A stretch of 64,000 bases of DNA from an uncultured Clostridia bacterium (lineage in GTDB: Bacteria; Bacillota; Clostridia; Oscillospirales; Acutalibacteraceae). Shown one piece after another: positions 33,709 through 43,175 of the stretch. Numbering within the stretch: the first letter of the stretch is position 1; the number at the start of each line of letters is the position of its first letter. The stretch spans positions 186,001 through 250,000 of the forward strand of contig CANQFC010000003.1 of the NCBI GenBank assembly GCA_947598155.1, given 5' to 3'. A model generated the notes under the pieces. That model did no database searches. It saw only the letters and a program-made list of their open reading frames with translations, and was not told where the DNA came from. The translations under genes and the position numbers were made by a program.

Positions 33709-35319
33709 TTAAAGCACGTCAAAATAACCTGACTGAACAATTTCCTCAAGCGAGATTTTATTGTTCTTGTAGTCGTAAACATAGGACGAAAAGTCATATT
33801 CTTCGCCGTTTTCCTCAACGTTTGCGGCAACGGCGCTCGCAAGGTCGTCATATTTCTCTTTATTGTTCGTGGCGAGAGCGAGTATAGCGAACAAATCCCT
33901 TGCGTACGGGCTTGTGCTGCCGTAAAAATCATTTTGGTAGGAAACGGCCTCCTCAGCGGAAGCATAGGCGCCGCTGTAATCCTTTAGCATTATAAGGTTG
34001 AGCGCTTTTTCCATTGAAAGAACCGAACCCGCGTAGGCGATTAAATCATAGCTTTTGTATGATGCGGCGGCGGTTTCAAGACCCGTAAGGCAAATTTCCT
34101 TTGCCGCCGAATAGTTTTTGTTTTCAAGCCGATTTAACTTTGCCAGAAGATAGTGGTAAATAACGCTTTCGCTGTTTCTTTCGCCTATTCGTTCAATCAA
34201 GGTTTTAGCCTGCTCATAATTTTCGGCGTCAAAGCTGAACTGCGCGAAAAGTATATCGGAATAAACCTCATAATCCGTAGAGGCGTCGGCCGCTTTTTTG
34301 ATATAAAGAGCCATATCGTCCGTCTTGTTTTTACGCTCTGCCAAATCAAACTGAAAAAGTCTTACCCAGCCTTCGTCGTAATCGACGGCAATATCGCCGT
34401 CTGACGGTTTATAGCCGTCGCTGAGCTCGTCGTGAACGGTTGAAGAATCAAAATTTTTAACGTCGGAAATATAAATCTTTTTGCCGATAAGCGATTCGTA
34501 TTTTGCCATCAGCCTGTTGTAATCCTCTTCAGTTTCGGCGTCGCTTTCATATGTTCCGAGCATAAAAATATTCGCTCTTGCTTTTGTGATATTGTTGAAA
34601 ATTTCTGATATTTTTTTATCTCCGATTTTCTCAACATCATATGTGTTTTCAATTAAAGTCAGCGCGCAGAGGAAAGCGGGGTTTTGAAAGCTGTTGCTAA
34701 CCCATTGGTCGTCGCCGATTTCATAAAACAAAAGAATTTCATTTCGGCGCAGGTTTTTAAAATCAAGGGATATTTCATTTTCAATCGCGTAGCTTTCAGC
34801 CTCGGAGTAATATGAGAGAGCAGAATAAAGCTTTTTGTCGTTATACGCCGCCTTTCCCCTATATACGTTTGAGAAAATCGGGGCAAGCTGAACAAAAGTT
34901 ATGAGCGAAACAAACAATGTGCCAAGAACGGCTATAAGCATAAGTATTCCCTTGAAGTCATAGGGGTATTTCTCCATTATGGCGGCGCATTCTTTGCAGA
35001 AAGGACTGTTCGGGTCGCGTTCAGTGCCCCTTGGGCGCTCGCCGCAGCACTCGCACATTTCTTCGGGCTCGGCGTTCGTTTTTTCACCCATGGTAACCGC
35101 ATACCCCTCAACCTCATATCCGCCGTTCAGAGCGTCAATTCCGTTTGCAATATCCGATTTTGTTTCGTTTTCTGCTTTTTCGGCCTCTTCCTTTGATTTG
35201 CTGAGCTCTTCACGGAAAATTCTTGCAAGCTCTTCCATCTCATCGTGAACGGAAGACTCGTTTTCGGAAGATTTGTTTTCGGGAATTTCGTTTTCGGGAG
35301 ATTTGTTTTCTTCTGCCAT
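33709..35319 (-). CDS. Membrane protein with zinc-ribbon-like cysteines and exported TPR-like region
   Basis: I do not recognise the family. The 536 residues comprise an acidic, low-complexity cytoplasmic N-terminus with EN(E/K)S-type repeats (about 1-60), a cysteine cluster that could bind zinc (Cys89, 91, 92, 108, 111), one transmembrane helix (about 123-145), and a long outside region of helical pairs (for example KKLYSALSYYSEAESYAIENE, NYEQAKTLIERIGERN, NYSAAKEICLTGLETA) that read like degenerate TPRs. Such a layout would suit an envelope scaffold or sensor. It lies 12 bases after the PH-domain gene and is probably in one operon with it. Confidence 0.7.
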   Translation of the reverse strand: MAEENKSPENEIPENKSSENESSVHDEMEELARIFREELSKSKEEAEKAENETKSDIANGIDALNGGYEVEGYAVTMGEKTNAEPEEMCECCGERPRGTERDPNSPFCKECAAIMEKYPYDFKGILMLIAVLGTLFVSLITFVQLAPIFSNVYRGKAAYNDKKLYSALSYYSEAESYAIENEISLDFKNLRRNEILLFYEIGDDQWVSNSFQNPAFLCALTLIENTYDVEKIGDKKISEIFNNITKARANIFMLGTYESDAETEEDYNRLMAKYESLIGKKIYISDVKNFDSSTVHDELSDGYKPSDGDIAVDYDEGWVRLFQFDLAERKNKTDDMALYIKKAADASTDYEVYSDILFAQFSFDAENYEQAKTLIERIGERNSESVIYHYLLAKLNRLENKNYSAAKEICLTGLETAAASYKSYDLIAYAGSVLSMEKALNLIMLKDYSGAYASAEEAVSYQNDFYGSTSPYARDLFAILALATNNKEKYDDLASAVAANVEENGEEYDFSSYVYDYKNNKISLEEIVQSGYFDVL

Positions 35320-35331
35320 CTGTTTACCTCC

Positions 35332-35943
35332 TCAGCCTTTGTATTTGGTGTTGTATCCGTGGTTTTCGGGCGGCCGCATATCGTTTGGATACATGGTGTC
35401 GCTGAAAATATCGGTTTGAAGTTTCTTTACGAGGTTAAATACTTCGGAATAGTTTGAGATACTTGAAATCTCAACGCTTGCCGTACCCGTTTTTTCGGAA
35501 AACTGACTTGACAAAGCGATTATGTCGCCGACGCCGAAAAGCTGGTCAAATATGCCTCTGTGCAGGTCGATATGCGACATCTCGGCAAAAGGCTTTGTCT
35601 TCAGCGTTTTTGAAAAAGTTCCGCCTGAAACGTAAATCGCGCGGTCTGTAACTATATAATAAGTGTTTTTGTATCTCAAAAAAGAGAATATGACCCCCGC
35701 AAGGTAAATCCATACAGGCATTAAATGGAGCGCGAAAAAAGGTATCATAAAAAGCGTCAGTCCGCCTGCGTTTGAAGATGAAAACGCCGTTCCGAGAAAT
35801 CCGAAGTCCATTACAGCCCAAATAACGGCAAAGGGCAGAAGTTTGTTAAAAATGCTTTCGGCGATAAAACATTTTTTGTCGGGCTTGCCTTCATAAAACA
35901 CGGTTTCGTTTGAGCCTACTAAATTTTTTAAGTCGTTTACCAT
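35332..35943 (-). CDS. Membrane protein with bacterial PH domain (YdbT/bPH2-like)
   Basis: The 203 residues begin with a short soluble stretch (ETVFYEGKPDKKCF), then two transmembrane segments (about 32-90), then a bacterial PH domain beginning YYIVTDRAIYVSGGTFSK, with the typical PFAEMSHIDLHRGIFDQLFGVGDI segment. The fold is common in small membrane proteins near secretion or stress genes, without a known shared function. The C-terminal tail is polar. It follows secA by about 70 bases with a possible TATAAT in the gap, so it may have its own promoter. Confidence 0.8.
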   Translation of the reverse strand: MVNDLKNLVGSNETVFYEGKPDKKCFIAESIFNKLLPFAVIWAVMDFGFLGTAFSSSNAGGLTLFMIPFFALHLMPVWIYLAGVIFSFLRYKNTYYIVTDRAIYVSGGTFSKTLKTKPFAEMSHIDLHRGIFDQLFGVGDIIALSSQFSEKTGTASVEISSISNYSEVFNLVKKLQTDIFSDTMYPNDMRPPENHGYNTKYKG

Positions 35944-36013
35944 AGTTTTTACCTCAATTTCTGCAAACCTTGTTTGCGGCGTTTATTATACTATCATATT
36001 AAGGTTTTTAAGC

Positions 36014-38731
36014 CTACTTTCCACAGCAATTTTTGTACTTCTTGCCGCTCCCGCATGGGCAAGGCTCGTTTCTGCCGATTTTCTTACCTTTTTTTACCGG
36101 CTGTTTTTTCTCGCTCCCGTCGGAAGCTCCGCTTGCGCCCGTAATTTTCGCTGTCTGCTCGCGTTTAATATCCTCTTCGCTCTTGAGACGGAAGGTGAGA
36201 AGCATAGTCGCGGTGCCCTCTCTTATTAACGCGTTCATTTCGTCGAAATAGTCAAAACTCTCCATTCGGAAAGCGACAACGGGGTCTTGCTGACCGTAGG
36301 AACGCAGGTAAATACCCCTTTGAAGCTCATCCATAGCGTCCAGGTGGTCCATCCAGTGGACGTCAACATTGCGCAGCAGTACCTTACGCTCAATCTCATT
36401 CATAATTTTTTCGCCGTATTCCCTGTACTTTGCGTCATAGGTATCAAGCGCTTTTTTGCGGAAATAGTCGGTATATTCTTTCGACGAATTAAAATCGGGC
36501 GTTTCGTCCTCACAGAGGAATTTCAGCTTGGCTGTAAGCCCCGCCTTGTTCCAATCTTCGGGGTTGTTTGACTCGGGGCAGAAAAATTCTACCGTTTCCG
36601 AGATATATTTTTCAATCATCGAAATAATTGTGCCGTGAATATCCGCGCCGTCGAGCACCTTGTTGCGCTCGCCGTAAATAACCTCTCTCTGCTTGCTCAT
36701 AACGTCGTCAAATCGAAGAACGTTGCGCCTTGCCGCGAAGTTGTTGCCCTCAACGCGCTTTTGAGCGCTTTCAATGGTGTTGGTAAACATCTTGGTTTCA
36801 AGCGGAAGTTCGCCTGCCGCGCCGAAGGAGTCAAGAATATTGAAGAATCTGTCGCCTGCGAAGAGCCTTAAAAGCTCGTCCTCGGCGGAAAGATAAAACT
36901 TGCTCCTGCCCGGGTCGCCCTGGCGCCCCGAACGGCCGCGGAGCTGGTTGTCTATTCGTCTTGACTCGTGCCTCTCGGTACCGATGATGAAAAGACCGCC
37001 CGCCTCCTTTACTTTTTCGGCCTCGTCCCTAAGCTGTTCCTTATATTTGTTTTCAAGCTCGCGGTAAGTGTTTCTCGCGTTGATAATATCCTGATTGTCC
37101 GTATCGGCAAAGCCCGTTGCCTCCTCAATGAGCTCTTCGGGGAACTGCATCCGCCTCATTTCGGCTTTAGCCATAAAGTCGGGGTTGCCGCCGAGGATAA
37201 TATCCGTGCCTCGGCCCGCCATATTTGTGGCAATAGTTACGGCTCCCAAAGCGCCCGCCTGCGCAATGATTTCGGCCTCTTTTTCGTGATACTTCGCGTT
37301 GAGGACGGTGTGCTTGATGCCCCTTCGCTTGAGCGCGGCCGAGAGAGCCTCGCTCTTTTCAATGCTTATTGTGCCGACAAGCACGGGCTGGCCTTTTTTG
37401 TTGCACTCAAGAATTTGCTCAATAATAGCGTTGAATTTCGCGTTTTCTGTTTTGAAAAGCACATCCGGCTCGTCTACTCTAATCATCGGCTTATTCGTTG
37501 GGATTTCAATGACGTCAAGTGTGTAAATCTCCTGAAATTCGCCTTCCTCGGTCATTGCGGTACCCGTCATACCGGAAAGCTTTTTGTAAAGCCTAAAATA
37601 ATTTTGGAATGTTATAGTGGCGAGCGTCTTTGATTCACGTTCAACCTTGACGTTCTCTTTGGCCTCAATAGCCTGATGAAGACCGTCGGAATAGCGCCTG
37701 CCGTGCATAATTCTGCCGGTAAATTCATCGACAATAAGCACCTGCCCGTCGCTGACAACATAGTCGACATCACGTTTCATAACGCCGATAGCCTTTATAG
37801 CCAAGTCAATGTGGTGCTGAATCGTGAGGTTTTCCATATCGGCAAGGTTTTCAACGCCGAAAAACGCCTCTGCCTTTTTGATACCGTTTTTGGTCAGCGA
37901 CGCCGTTCCCGCCTTTTCATCTACAATGTAGTCGTCGTCTTCGCCGACAATATCTTCATAATTTGTTTTTGCCTCAATTTCCTTGACCTTGAACATTTTG
38001 AGCTTTTTGGCAAAATCGTTCGTAATCTTGTAAAGATCGGTTGATTTGTCGCCCATACCAGAGATTATGAGGGGCGTCCTCGCCTCGTCTATAAGGATTG
38101 AGTCAACCTCGTCTACAATCGCGAAATTGTGCCCTCTCTGAACTCTCTGCTCGGCGTAAATTACCATATTGTCACGCAGATAGTCAAAGCCCATCTCATT
38201 GTTGGTGCCGTACGTTATGTCGCAGGCATATGCCGCGCGGCGCTGGTCGCCGTCCAAATCGTGAACGATAAGCCCCACCGAAAGACCCATAAACCTGTAA
38301 AGCTTGCCCATCCATTCGGAGTCGCGGCGCGCAAGGTAGTCGTTAACGGTGACAATGTGAACGCCTTTTCCGGTAAGAGCGTTTAAATATGCGGGAAGAG
38401 TCGCAACGAGCGTTTTGCCCTCGCCCGTTTTCATTTCGGCTATTCTGCCCTGGTGAAGAACTATGCCGCCGATAATTTGTACGGGGAAGTGCCTCATATT
38501 AAGCACGCGGGCGGACGCCTCTCTCAGAGCGGCAAACGCCTCGGGCAAAATGTCGTCAAGCGTTTCGCCGTTTTGCAGCCTTTCTTTAAATTCGGGTGTT
38601 TTGGCCTGAAGCTCTTCGTCGGAAAGCTTTTTGTAATCTTCCTCAAGCTCAAGAACCTTTTTCTGAATAGGGATTATTCTTTTGATTTCACGAGCGGAGT
38701 AATCTCCGAAAATCTTTTTAAAAAGTGACAT
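36014..38731 (-). CDS. secA: Preprotein translocase ATPase SecA
   Basis: SecA is the motor that drives proteins through SecYEG. The 905 residues carry the DEAD-type nucleotide-binding domain 1 ([41 protein letters not shown]), the preprotein cross-linking domain, domain 2 with [14 protein letters not shown] and the [20 protein letters not shown] region, and the C-terminal zinc finger [16 protein letters not shown] that binds SecB-like partners or phospholipid. Length is normal. It is transcribed leftward, ahead of three envelope genes. The 340-base gap upstream holds a dispersed repeat. Confidence 0.98.
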   Translation of the reverse strand: MSLFKKIFGDYSAREIKRIIPIQKKVLELEEDYKKLSDEELQAKTPEFKERLQNGETLDDILPEAFAALREASARVLNMRHFPVQIIGGIVLHQGRIAEMKTGEGKTLVATLPAYLNALTGKGVHIVTVNDYLARRDSEWMGKLYRFMGLSVGLIVHDLDGDQRRAAYACDITYGTNNEMGFDYLRDNMVIYAEQRVQRGHNFAIVDEVDSILIDEARTPLIISGMGDKSTDLYKITNDFAKKLKMFKVKEIEAKTNYEDIVGEDDDYIVDEKAGTASLTKNGIKKAEAFFGVENLADMENLTIQHHIDLAIKAIGVMKRDVDYVVSDGQVLIVDEFTGRIMHGRRYSDGLHQAIEAKENVKVERESKTLATITFQNYFRLYKKLSGMTGTAMTEEGEFQEIYTLDVIEIPTNKPMIRVDEPDVLFKTENAKFNAIIEQILECNKKGQPVLVGTISIEKSEALSAALKRRGIKHTVLNAKYHEKEAEIIAQAGALGAVTIATNMAGRGTDIILGGNPDFMAKAEMRRMQFPEELIEEATGFADTDNQDIINARNTYRELENKYKEQLRDEAEKVKEAGGLFIIGTERHESRRIDNQLRGRSGRQGDPGRSKFYLSAEDELLRLFAGDRFFNILDSFGAAGELPLETKMFTNTIESAQKRVEGNNFAARRNVLRFDDVMSKQREVIYGERNKVLDGADIHGTIISMIEKYISETVEFFCPESNNPEDWNKAGLTAKLKFLCEDETPDFNSSKEYTDYFRKKALDTYDAKYREYGEKIMNEIERKVLLRNVDVHWMDHLDAMDELQRGIYLRSYGQQDPVVAFRMESFDYFDEMNALIREGTATMLLTFRLKSEEDIKREQTAKITGASGASDGSEKKQPVKKGKKIGRNEPCPCGSGKKYKNCCGK

Positions 38732-38861
38732 TTATTATTCCTTTCATACCGTGTTTTATTTTTACGGCGTTTTTTGAATTTTTGCGCAATTTTCCGTTTA
38801 ATAAGATGCCTGCCCGCCAAGCGTCAACAGCCGCCTTGGGGAATTGAAGAGGAACCGAATA

Positions 38862-38926
38862 CCCTCCCGATTCCGAAACGGAACCCGCCGCCTATAAAGC
38901 GAGGGACAGCTTGCGTAAGTTATATA
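38862..38926 (+). repeat. Dispersed GC-rich intergenic repeat, copy A
   Basis: The core CTCCCGATTCCGAAACGG, then CGGAACCCGCCGCCTATAAA, then TTGCGTAAGTTATAT. The same blocks recur, in reverse orientation, at 50799-50861 and in diverged form at 52647-52705. The rest of the 342-base gap (38732-39073) holds secA and operon leader sequence and no gene. Confidence 0.75.
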
Positions 38927-39004
38927 TTTTTAAGTATAACATATATTTTCACAAAAATCATTAACAATTTTAAAATTTATTTAAGTAAATATGTATAATT
39001 TTTC

Positions 39005-39033
39005 TTGCAAAAGATCATAAAATTTGGTATTCT
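39005..39033 (+). promoter_or_regulatory. Promoter of the SCP2-aminotransferase-transketolase operon
   Basis: TTGCAA (39005-39010), 17 bases, TATTCT (39028-39033), about 40 bases before the first gene. Confidence 0.65.
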
Positions 39034-39073
39034 TTAAATGAACATATATATTTTAAAAAACGGAGGCACAACT

Positions 39074-39835
39074 ATGACTGATGCTAAGACAATGGCCTAC
39101 ATAAATATGTACGCCGTACTCGGAACATTGGAAAACCTTTGTGAGCTTGACTCAAAGGCAAAAGAGATAATTTCTTCTCTTAATAAGCCCGTTTCTTTGG
39201 CGTTTGAGGTAAAGGACGGCCCCGCCGCCACGCTGACTTTCAGTCAAAACGGGTGCCGTATGGAGGACGGCGTCAACAATCCCGATATAAAAATTCCCGT
39301 TTCCTCGTGTGAAAAGTTCAATTTGATTATTGACGGCAAGGCGACTCCCGTTCCCACAAAGGGAATTGCGAAAATAGGTTTTCTCCTTAAAACCTTCACC
39401 GCGCTTACCGACAGGCTGACGGAGCTTATGCGTCCGTCTCAGGAGGCGTTAACGGACAGGGATTTTTTCATTCTTTCAACCCGTTTGACTTTCTATACGA
39501 TTTCAGTTGCCATTTCGCAGATAGCAAATCAGGACGAAATAGGCAAGGCGAGCGCATCTTATATGGTAGACGGCGATATTCTAATCGGCATAAAGGGCGG
39601 CGACGCCGCGACGGTGCGTGTTAAAAACCACCGCCTTGTCACAATAAAAAAAGCTCCCGAAAAGCCGAGGGCGATTATGACTTTTGCTGATTACGGCCTG
39701 GCCTCGGCTCTTTTCAACGGCAAAGTAAACGCGCTTGAGGAGCTTTGCAGGGGAACGGTTGAAATCCACGGTATGGCTTCTATGATAGACAATATGAACA
39801 GACTTCTCGACAGAGTCGGTCTTTATTTGGCATAA
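39074..39835 (+). CDS. Double SCP2-like domain protein (copy 1)
   Basis: The 253-residue protein appears to contain two SCP2 (sterol carrier protein 2)-like folds, which bind lipids or other hydrophobic ligands. Half one: VSLAFEVKDGPAATLTF, PDIKIPVSSCEKFNLIIDGKA. Half two: ILIGIKGGDAATVRVKN, IMTFADYGLASALFNGKVNALEELCRGTVEIHG. The GK...G.(I/V).(I/M)(D/H)G pattern is the typical SCP2 end. There are no transmembrane segments or signal peptide, so it is cytoplasmic. I chose the ATG at 39074, seven bases after CGGAGG (39061-39066); the upstream ATG at 39038 precedes that site. It is paralogous to the protein at 43176-43985, at the other end of the same operon. The ligand is unknown. Confidence 0.7.
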   Translation: MTDAKTMAYINMYAVLGTLENLCELDSKAKEIISSLNKPVSLAFEVKDGPAATLTFSQNGCRMEDGVNNPDIKIPVSSCEKFNLIIDGKATPVPTKGIAKIGFLLKTFTALTDRLTELMRPSQEALTDRDFFILSTRLTFYTISVAISQIANQDEIGKASASYMVDGDILIGIKGGDAATVRVKNHRLVTIKKAPEKPRAIMTFADYGLASALFNGKVNALEELCRGTVEIHGMASMIDNMNRLLDRVGLYLA

Positions 39836-39849
39836 GGGAGGAAATTATA

Positions 39850-41115
39850 ATGAGTAAATATCCGGAATATAATCACGATAAAGGCCGCGAGTATTTTGAA
39901 AGAGCGCTCAAGGTTATTCCCGCGGGCATTTACGGCCACTTAGGTCCGTCCGAAGGGCTTTGGATACCGATACAAAAATGGCCGTTTTATTCCGTAAAGG
40001 CGCAGGGCTCATATTTTTGGGACGCCGACGGCAACAAATACATTGATTATATGTGCGCTTACGGCCCGAATGTGCTCGGCTATAACGACCCCGATGTTGA
40101 CGCCGCGGCAAAGGCTCAGCTTGAAAAGGGCAACTGCACCACGGCGCCGTCAACGGTTATGGTTGAATGCGCCGAAAACCTTGTAGACACGGTAGCCTCC
40201 GCTGATTGGGCGTTTTTCTGCAAAAACGGCTCGGATACTACAACTCTTGCGGTAATGTCGGCGAGAGCGCATACGCACAAGAGAAAAATTATTTTCTTAA
40301 AAGGATATTATCACGGCGATTTTCAGTGGGCGCAGAAAATCGACTATCCCGGTATTTTGCCCGAAGACGTGTGCCATAATCTTGTAGCACCGTGGTTCGA
40401 TATTGACGCGCTTCAAAAGCTCTATGACGAAAACGACGGCGACATAGCGGGTCTTATAGCCCAGCCGTATGACCACGGCAATTTTAAGGATAACGAAGTC
40501 GCCTCAAAGGAATACTGGCGTTCAGTCCGCAAATGGTGCGACGACCACGGCGTTGTGCTTATTTTTGACGATGTGCGCACGGGTTTCCGCCTTGATATTC
40601 AGGGGTCGGACCATTATTACGGCATTAAGGCGGACCTTATCTGTTTCTGCAAGGCGCTTGCCAACGGCTACAATATGTCGGCTCTTTGCGGCGGCGAGCA
40701 TATGAAAGCCACCGTTTCGGGTATGACATACACAGGCTCATACTGGATGAGCGCGGTTCCGTTTGCGGCATGCATTGCCTGCATTAACAAAATGAAGGCT
40801 CTTGACGTACCCTCGCTTTTCCGTAAAATGGGCACGAAGGTTACCGACGGATTTAAAGCGGCGGCGCAGAATAACGGCTTTAATCTTGTAGTTTCGGGCG
40901 AGCCCGCTCTGTTTTATTTAAGAATAGCCGACGATGACAGCCTTATGCTCCATCAGGAGTGGATTGCCGAGTGCGTTTCAAGAGGACTGTTCCTTGCGTC
41001 TCATCACAACCATTTTATCAACGCCTCCCTGACGGAAGACGACATCAAGCTTTCGGTTGACATTGCGGAGGACGCGTTTAACACAGTCCGCAAAAACCAC
41101 CCTGAGCTTAGATAA
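39850..41115 (+). CDS. Class III PLP-dependent aminotransferase (GSA aminomutase-like)
   Basis: The 421-residue enzyme belongs to the aminotransferase class III group, which includes glutamate-1-semialdehyde aminomutase and omega-aminotransferases. The PLP lysine is in CFCKALANGYNMS, the aspartate that binds the pyridine nitrogen is in IFDDVRTGFR, and FCKNGSDTTTLA corresponds to the phosphate-binding NGSEA motif. GYYHGDFQWA matches the conserved GxYHG segment. It starts 15 bases after the SCP2-like gene with a GGGAGG site. It is unlikely to serve tetrapyrrole synthesis here, since no hem genes are near; an amino or keto sugar, or a transketolase product, is a more natural partner. Substrate unknown. 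Confidence 0.85.
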   Translation: MSKYPEYNHDKGREYFERALKVIPAGIYGHLGPSEGLWIPIQKWPFYSVKAQGSYFWDADGNKYIDYMCAYGPNVLGYNDPDVDAAAKAQLEKGNCTTAPSTVMVECAENLVDTVASADWAFFCKNGSDTTTLAVMSARAHTHKRKIIFLKGYYHGDFQWAQKIDYPGILPEDVCHNLVAPWFDIDALQKLYDENDGDIAGLIAQPYDHGNFKDNEVASKEYWRSVRKWCDDHGVVLIFDDVRTGFRLDIQGSDHYYGIKADLICFCKALANGYNMSALCGGEHMKATVSGMTYTGSYWMSAVPFAACIACINKMKALDVPSLFRKMGTKVTDGFKAAAQNNGFNLVVSGEPALFYLRIADDDSLMLHQEWIAECVSRGLFLASHHNHFINASLTEDDIKLSVDIAEDAFNTVRKNHPELR

Positions 41116-41145
41116 TACTCGGTTAATAATATTATAATGAATCAC

Positions 41146-41160
41146 GGGGAAAGCCCCTTA
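41146..41160 (+). repeat. Small hairpin between aminotransferase and transketolase genes
   Basis: GGGGAAAGCCCC followed by TTA. The CCCCTTA end matches the end of the larger repeats at 50799-50940 and 63073-63170. It sits just ahead of the AAGGAGG site of the next gene and could affect its translation. Confidence 0.5.
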
Positions 41161-41193
41161 TCAAATACAAGGTAAAAAAGGAGGAATTTTTTC

Positions 41194-42075
41194 ATGGCTA
41201 ATTTATCAAAGCAGGAGTGGACGGCGCTTGAGAACAAGGCCTATGAACTGCGAAAGCTCTGTATGCAGACTACAATGTGGGCAGGCAGCGGTCATATCGG
41301 CGGAGGGCTCAGCGTTATGGATCTTTTGACGGTGCTTTACTACAAGTACCTCAATATTAAGGTTGACGAGCCCCTTTGGGAGGACAGAGACCGTTTTATT
41401 TTAAGCAAGGGCCATGCGGCAATTGCTTATGCCCCCGTTCTGTGCGATAAAGGCTTTAACGATAAAGATCTTCTTAAAACCTTTAACCTTTCGGGGTCAA
41501 AAATGGGTATGCACCTCGACTCAAACAAGATAGTGGGCGTTGACGCTTCAACAGGGTCGCTTGGCCACGGCGCTTCCATCGCGGCAGGCACCGCTCTTGC
41601 CGCAAGGCTTATGAATAAGGATTATTTAACTTATGTTGTAACGGGCGACGGCGAATTGGGCGAAGGCTCAAACTGGGAAGCCTTTATGACGATGAATCAT
41701 TATGAACTCTCAAATTGTATAGTTTTTATCGACCGCAATCACTGTATGATTGACGGGCCGACGGAAGAAGTTATGAAGCTTGAACCGCTTGATGACAAAA
41801 TGCGCGCATTCGGGTTTAACGTAATTTGCGTAGACGGCAACAACATAGGAGAGCTTTGCGAGGCCATTGATAAAGCCAGAGAAAGAAGCGGTGAAAAATG
41901 CGCTCCTACCTGCGTGCTTATGGACACGGCAAAGGGCGCCGGAATTAAGTCTATTGAGGGCGATTACCACTGCCACTATATGGCGCTTGACGATGAAACT
42001 TACGATAAATACAGTAAAGAGCTTGAAGAGGATTACAAGGCAAGACTTGCAAGAGCGGAAAAGGAGGGCAAATAA
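41194..42075 (+). CDS. Transketolase, N-terminal (TPP pyrophosphate-binding) subunit
   Basis: Split transketolases consist of an N-terminal and a C-terminal polypeptide. This 293-residue protein is the first: GSGHIGGGLSVMDLL at the start, LSKGHAAIAYAPVL, GSLGHGASIAAG, and the TPP-binding GDGELGEGSNWEA...IVFIDRN motif. It carries the magnesium and diphosphate sites; the C-terminal partner follows after two bases. The enzyme transfers a two-carbon ketol unit between sugar phosphates, but split forms often have special substrates. A strong AAGGAGG precedes the start. Confidence 0.92.
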   Translation: MANLSKQEWTALENKAYELRKLCMQTTMWAGSGHIGGGLSVMDLLTVLYYKYLNIKVDEPLWEDRDRFILSKGHAAIAYAPVLCDKGFNDKDLLKTFNLSGSKMGMHLDSNKIVGVDASTGSLGHGASIAAGTALAARLMNKDYLTYVVTGDGELGEGSNWEAFMTMNHYELSNCIVFIDRNHCMIDGPTEEVMKLEPLDDKMRAFGFNVICVDGNNIGELCEAIDKARERSGEKCAPTCVLMDTAKGAGIKSIEGDYHCHYMALDDETYDKYSKELEEDYKARLARAEKEGK

Positions 42076-42077
42076 TT

Positions 42078-43085
42078 ATGGCAGGCGGATTTGTTTATAA
42101 CGCGATTGACCAGACAGAGGTTGCCACCGCTGAAATTTACGGCAAGGCGATTACCGATATAATGTTAAAAGACCCAAAGGTTGTGGCTATTACCGCAGAC
42201 CTTGCGAAATCAACAAAACTCGGCGACGTTTTAAAGGTTTGCCCGGAGCGGGTTATTAACGTGGGCATTGCGGAACAGGATATGTTCGGCGTAGGCGCCG
42301 GTATGGCAAAAGCCGGTATGATACCGTTCATCTCGGGCTTTTCGGCATTCACCTCAATGCGCGCCTGCGACCAGCTGCACACAGATATTTGTTACCAGAA
42401 CGTGAACGCCAAAATTATCGCCACTCACGCGGGCACGTCTTTCGGTCAGGCGGGTTCAACGCACCACGCCATAGTAGATATAGCCATTACAAGGGCTATG
42501 CCCAATTTAACGGTTATTGTTCCCGCGGACGGAATTGAAACCGCGAACGCGGTTAACGCCGCTTATGCCAACAACGGCCCTTACTATATAAGAATTAACC
42601 GGGGCTTTGACCGTGTTCTTTACAATTCTCAGGATTACGACTTTGAGGTAGGCAAGGCGGTTGAGATTCACCCCGGCACCGATATAACGGTCATTGCCTG
42701 CGGCTCGTGTGTGTTCCAGGCAAAACAGGCGGCGGAATTTCTTGAGAATGCCGACGGGCTTAAGGTTCGCGTTCTCAATATGCACACCATAAAGCCCATT
42801 GACGAAGAGGCTATATTAAAGGCCGTTATGGATACAAGAAGAATTATTACCGTTGAGGACCATTCGGTAATCGGGGGCTTAGGCTCTGCCGTTGCCGAGG
42901 TTATGGCGCAGGCAGGCAAGGGCTGTGCGTTTAAAATGCTCGGACACCGAGGGTTTGCCCCGATAGGACTTCATGAAGATATTATGTCCGAAGTCGGTAT
43001 TGACGCCAACGGTATTATTGATGCCGTGCGTGAGGTTATGAAGGCCGACTTTGAGGAAGACGATAACTGGGACGACGACGTTTAA
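42078..43085 (+). CDS. Transketolase, C-terminal (pyrimidine-binding) subunit
   Basis: This 335-residue partner of the preceding gene contains the transketolase central and C-terminal domains. The catalytic glutamate that activates the TPP ring is in VINVGIAEQDMFG. ATHAGTSFGQAGSTHHAIVDIAITR and the C-terminal VEDHSVIGGLGSAVAE are typical of this family and of 1-deoxyxylulose-5-phosphate synthases. It ends in an acidic tail (EEDDNWDDDV). The two halves are separated by two bases, so equal expression is expected. Confidence 0.92.
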   Translation: MAGGFVYNAIDQTEVATAEIYGKAITDIMLKDPKVVAITADLAKSTKLGDVLKVCPERVINVGIAEQDMFGVGAGMAKAGMIPFISGFSAFTSMRACDQLHTDICYQNVNAKIIATHAGTSFGQAGSTHHAIVDIAITRAMPNLTVIVPADGIETANAVNAAYANNGPYYIRINRGFDRVLYNSQDYDFEVGKAVEIHPGTDITVIACGSCVFQAKQAAEFLENADGLKVRVLNMHTIKPIDEEAILKAVMDTRRIITVEDHSVIGGLGSAVAEVMAQAGKGCAFKMLGHRGFAPIGLHEDIMSEVGIDANGIIDAVREVMKADFEEDDNWDDDV

Positions 43086-43158
43086 TAAGAGCGCCTTAGG
43101 TTCAGTAAGGGCTTGCCCCGTCAATATAGACGCGGGGTATCTTGCCTAAGTTATATCG
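43084..43158 (+). repeat. Dispersed intergenic repeat, copy B
   Basis: AATAAGAGCG start, GGGCTTGCCCCGTC, an inner hairpin GCCCCGTC...GACGCGGGG, and the conserved end TTGCCTAAGTTATAT (43142-43156), directly before the AAAGGAG site of the next gene. Confidence 0.65.
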
Positions 43159-43175
43159 GAAAGGAGTCTGATTAA

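Noticed and set aside
36287-38728. Several plus-strand frames within secA
   Set aside because: All are antisense shadows of a full-length, clearly conserved secA.
38774-38998. 74-residue open frame upstream of the SCP2 operon
   Set aside because: It lies on dispersed repeat copy A, has no ribosome-binding site and its composition is that of translated repeat DNA.
39850-41115. Assignment of the aminotransferase as HemL in tetrapyrrole synthesis
   Set aside because: No heme or siroheme genes nearby, and the operon context with transketolase and SCP2 proteins argues for another role.
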